Part shown: positions 5,929 through 7,052 of the stretch, one piece after another
Layout of the letters: each line of letters starts with the position of its first letter
How positions within the stretch are numbered: position 1 is the stretch's first letter
Source of the DNA: an uncultured Pseudomonadota bacterium
Lineage (GTDB): Bacteria; Pseudomonadota; Gammaproteobacteria; Methylococcales; Methylomonadaceae
Direction: 5' to 3'
Assembly: GCA_903953455.1 (NCBI GenBank)
Contig: CAJBJW010000082.1
Location: 1 to 7,052 of the forward strand
Length of the DNA: 7,052 nucleotides
Position numbers and translations under genes: made by a program
The notes under the pieces: model-generated
Told to the model about the DNA's origin: nothing
The model's input: the letters and a program-made list of their open reading frames with translations, nothing else
Database searches by the model: none

Positions 5929-6417
5929 TTAGTAGTTGCTTTTAAGTTCAAGTTTGAAATCCACAGCATATTGAGAAGTTGCAATTCCTTTAATATGTTG
6001 CGCTTGTGACGGACTAAAATTTAAAACTTTCCAATTTTCTTCGCTTCCAACGCTCATTCCATTTCGATCTCGCCACTGAAAACGGTATTGAATTGAATCA
6101 CTGGGGGCTTTTGTTGAAAACAAAGGCTGAACAGCAGAACCAACCACTAAAACGGGAAGTGTTGTAAACCAAGGCGCCACTTTCAAAATTGAATCTACAT
6201 CATCGTTGTGAATAATATCCGCTTCCACAACTAAAAAATTATTCACTGGAACCATACGTAAATCATAAATGTTCATCGTTGGTAATTCATCTAAAAAAAT
6301 TATTTTAGACGCCATTGAATTAGGTGCAGGAGGAATTGGTCCTTTCGATGCACACCCGACAAGCAAAAAAGGCATTATTGCAATATAACACGTTTTTATA
6401 AAAATATTTTTATTCAT
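5929..6417 (-). CDS. ycfL: YcfL-family (DUF1425) lipoprotein
   Basis: The 162-aa precursor carries a lipoprotein signal with the lipobox LVGC, Cys22, followed by Ala, consistent with outer-membrane sorting. The mature part ends in a beta-sandwich-like domain with VEADIIHNDDV (65-75) and the characteristic YRFQWRDRNGMSV (111-123), which parallels the YRFYWYD-RG segment of E. coli YcfL. YcfL has no established biochemical function, but its gene sits just upstream of lpoB in enterobacteria, as it does here. Translation is supported by an AAGGAG eight bases before the ATG. The gene lies 34 bp downstream of the COG3014-like gene and 11 bp before the LpoB-like gene, so all are likely co-transcribed. 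It is longer than the ~125-aa E. coli protein because of an extra segment after the lipidated Cys. Confidence 0.75.
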   Translation of the reverse strand: MNKNIFIKTCYIAIMPFLLVGCASKGPIPPAPNSMASKIIFLDELPTMNIYDLRMVPVNNFLVVEADIIHNDDVDSILKVAPWFTTLPVLVVGSAVQPLFSTKAPSDSIQYRFQWRDRNGMSVGSEENWKVLNFSPSQAQHIKGIATSQYAVDFKLELKSNY

Positions 6418-6424
6418 ATTTTAG

Positions 6425-6430
6425 CTCCTT
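6425..6430 (-). promoter_or_regulatory. Ribosome binding site of the YcfL-family gene
   Basis: AAGGAG on the minus strand, seven bases before the ATG at 6417, is the strongest Shine-Dalgarno of the lipoprotein operon. It fixes that start codon. Confidence 0.65.
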
Positions 6431-6451
6431 CAAAATTTTAAAAAAATCATG

Positions 6452-7052
6452 TTATAAACCTGCTTGCAAATTATAAATGGAATTTCCAATTAAACGAATT
6501 GGAATCACAACGTATTTTCCCGAAATAGTTACCATCACTTCTTTGACGCCTTGGGAAGTTTGAATTTTAATTGTCGATTGACCTTCAGGCAACTTCACTC
6601 GTGCAACTGTAATTTCAGCAGGCAATAATCCCCATATACGCTCATCGGCTTGCTCAGTAGCCACATTCAGCGCATTCACCACTAAACCAGCCAGTAAATT
6701 TTGTCTATAGGCTTCTGCTTGTGACGCGCCTTTAACCGCCGCGCGAATGGCTCCACGAACCATAAGTGAGGGCATATTATCTTTTAACGCACGACGAGAT
6801 AAATTTTCAATACTTGTAATAGTGGTTAATTGCTCAATTGAATTATTTGGGAACATAAGCGATACCGCTTTGTTTTCTGAAATTGGATTGGACTCTATTA
6901 TAGGGAATGAAATCGGCACAATTCCAGCATAAGGAATTGGTAACGGGATCATGATTGATTTTTTAAATGGTGCAACACCTGTTTCCACAACAAACAACAC
7001 ATCACTTTCGTTTGGTTTTGTTATTAATGGCGTTACTACAACAGGAGCAACA
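6452..7052 (-). CDS. COG3014-family protein, C-terminal part (5' end outside window)
   Basis: The reading frame is open from the right edge down to the TAA at 6452-6454, giving the last 199 residues. A GTG at 6998-7000 could be mistaken for a start, but the frame continues upstream in protein-like sequence (TPLITKPNESDVLFVVETG), so it is an internal Val. Recognisable segments are the VLFVVETGVAPFKKSIMIPLPIP block, a small-residue-rich helix AIRAAVKGASQAEAYRQNLLAGLVVNALNVATEQADERIWGLLPAEI split across the middle, and a closing beta domain ending IRLIGNSIYNLQAGL. This resembles the C-terminal half of COG3014 proteins, conserved envelope proteins of unknown function whose N-terminal part carries TPR-like helices and usually a lipoprotein signal. 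Such genes are commonly found beside ycfL- and lpoB-like genes. It is the first visible gene of the minus-strand operon; any promoter lies beyond 7052. Confidence 0.7.
   Translation of the reverse strand, partial: VAPVVVTPLITKPNESDVLFVVETGVAPFKKSIMIPLPIPYAGIVPISFPIIESNPISENKAVSLMFPNNSIEQLTTITSIENLSRRALKDNMPSLMVRGAIRAAVKGASQAEAYRQNLLAGLVVNALNVATEQADERIWGLLPAEITVARVKLPEGQSTIKIQTSQGVKEVMVTISGKYVVIPIRLIGNSIYNLQAGL

Noticed and set aside
6747..6932. 61-codon plus-strand reading frame
   Set aside because: It is antisense to the COG3014-like coding region, and the product resembles nothing.
6998..7000. GTG as start of the minus-strand gene at the right edge
   Set aside because: The same frame stays open to base 7052 with protein-like sequence before it, and no ribosome binding site precedes the GTG. 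The gene is partial.

Overview
The window is AT-rich chromosomal DNA from what is probably a low-GC gammaproteobacterium. The right half carries an LpoB/YcfL/COG3014-type envelope lipoprotein cluster, which is characteristic of Gammaproteobacteria. The genus cannot be fixed from sequence alone; a Thiotrichales/Beggiatoa-like or similar environmental lineage is only a guess.

Left half (+ strand). After a roughly 310-bp gene-free leader with a plausible sigma70 promoter comes a tight three-gene operon. (1) A 572-aa fusion has an N-terminal PlsC-type lysophospholipid acyltransferase domain and a C-terminal GNAT-type (OlsB-like) N-acyltransferase domain. This is the domain order of the bifunctional aminolipid synthase OlsF. 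(2) A 339-aa cytosolic M14-family zinc amidase/carboxypeptidase starts on the base after the stop of gene 1. (3) A 257-aa alpha/beta hydrolase overlaps gene 2 by 8 bp. The packing implies co-translation. The domain content fits making an acylated amino-acid lipid plus breaking amide and ester bonds, but that pathway is inference. A short 83-aa orphan gene that could fold as a winged helix follows 46 bp later.

Middle (4116-4495). The two gene blocks converge here. The gap holds a ~200-bp decayed remnant of an IS66-family element: the last ~40 codons of the transposase, a right-end terminal repeat beginning GTAAGCG, and a candidate left end. Next to it is a hairpin with A- and T-tracts on both sides that can act as a bidirectional terminator. 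A second, weak inverted repeat lies just before the end of the minus-strand operon.

Right half (- strand, read from 7052 down to 4496). A cluster of four tightly spaced envelope genes: the C-terminal ~199 residues of a COG3014-family protein whose start lies outside the window, a YcfL-family (DUF1425) lipoprotein, an LpoB-family lipoprotein (PBP activator fold), and a secreted non-lipidated protein that looks like a second, diverged LpoB/CsgG-fold protein. Spacers are 9-34 bp, so this is probably one transcript whose promoter lies beyond the right edge. By analogy with Escherichia coli ycfL-lpoB it probably acts at the outer membrane/periplasm, perhaps in peptidoglycan synthesis. The LpoB-like protein has a much shorter linker than the E. 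coli one, so direct PBP1B activation cannot be assumed.
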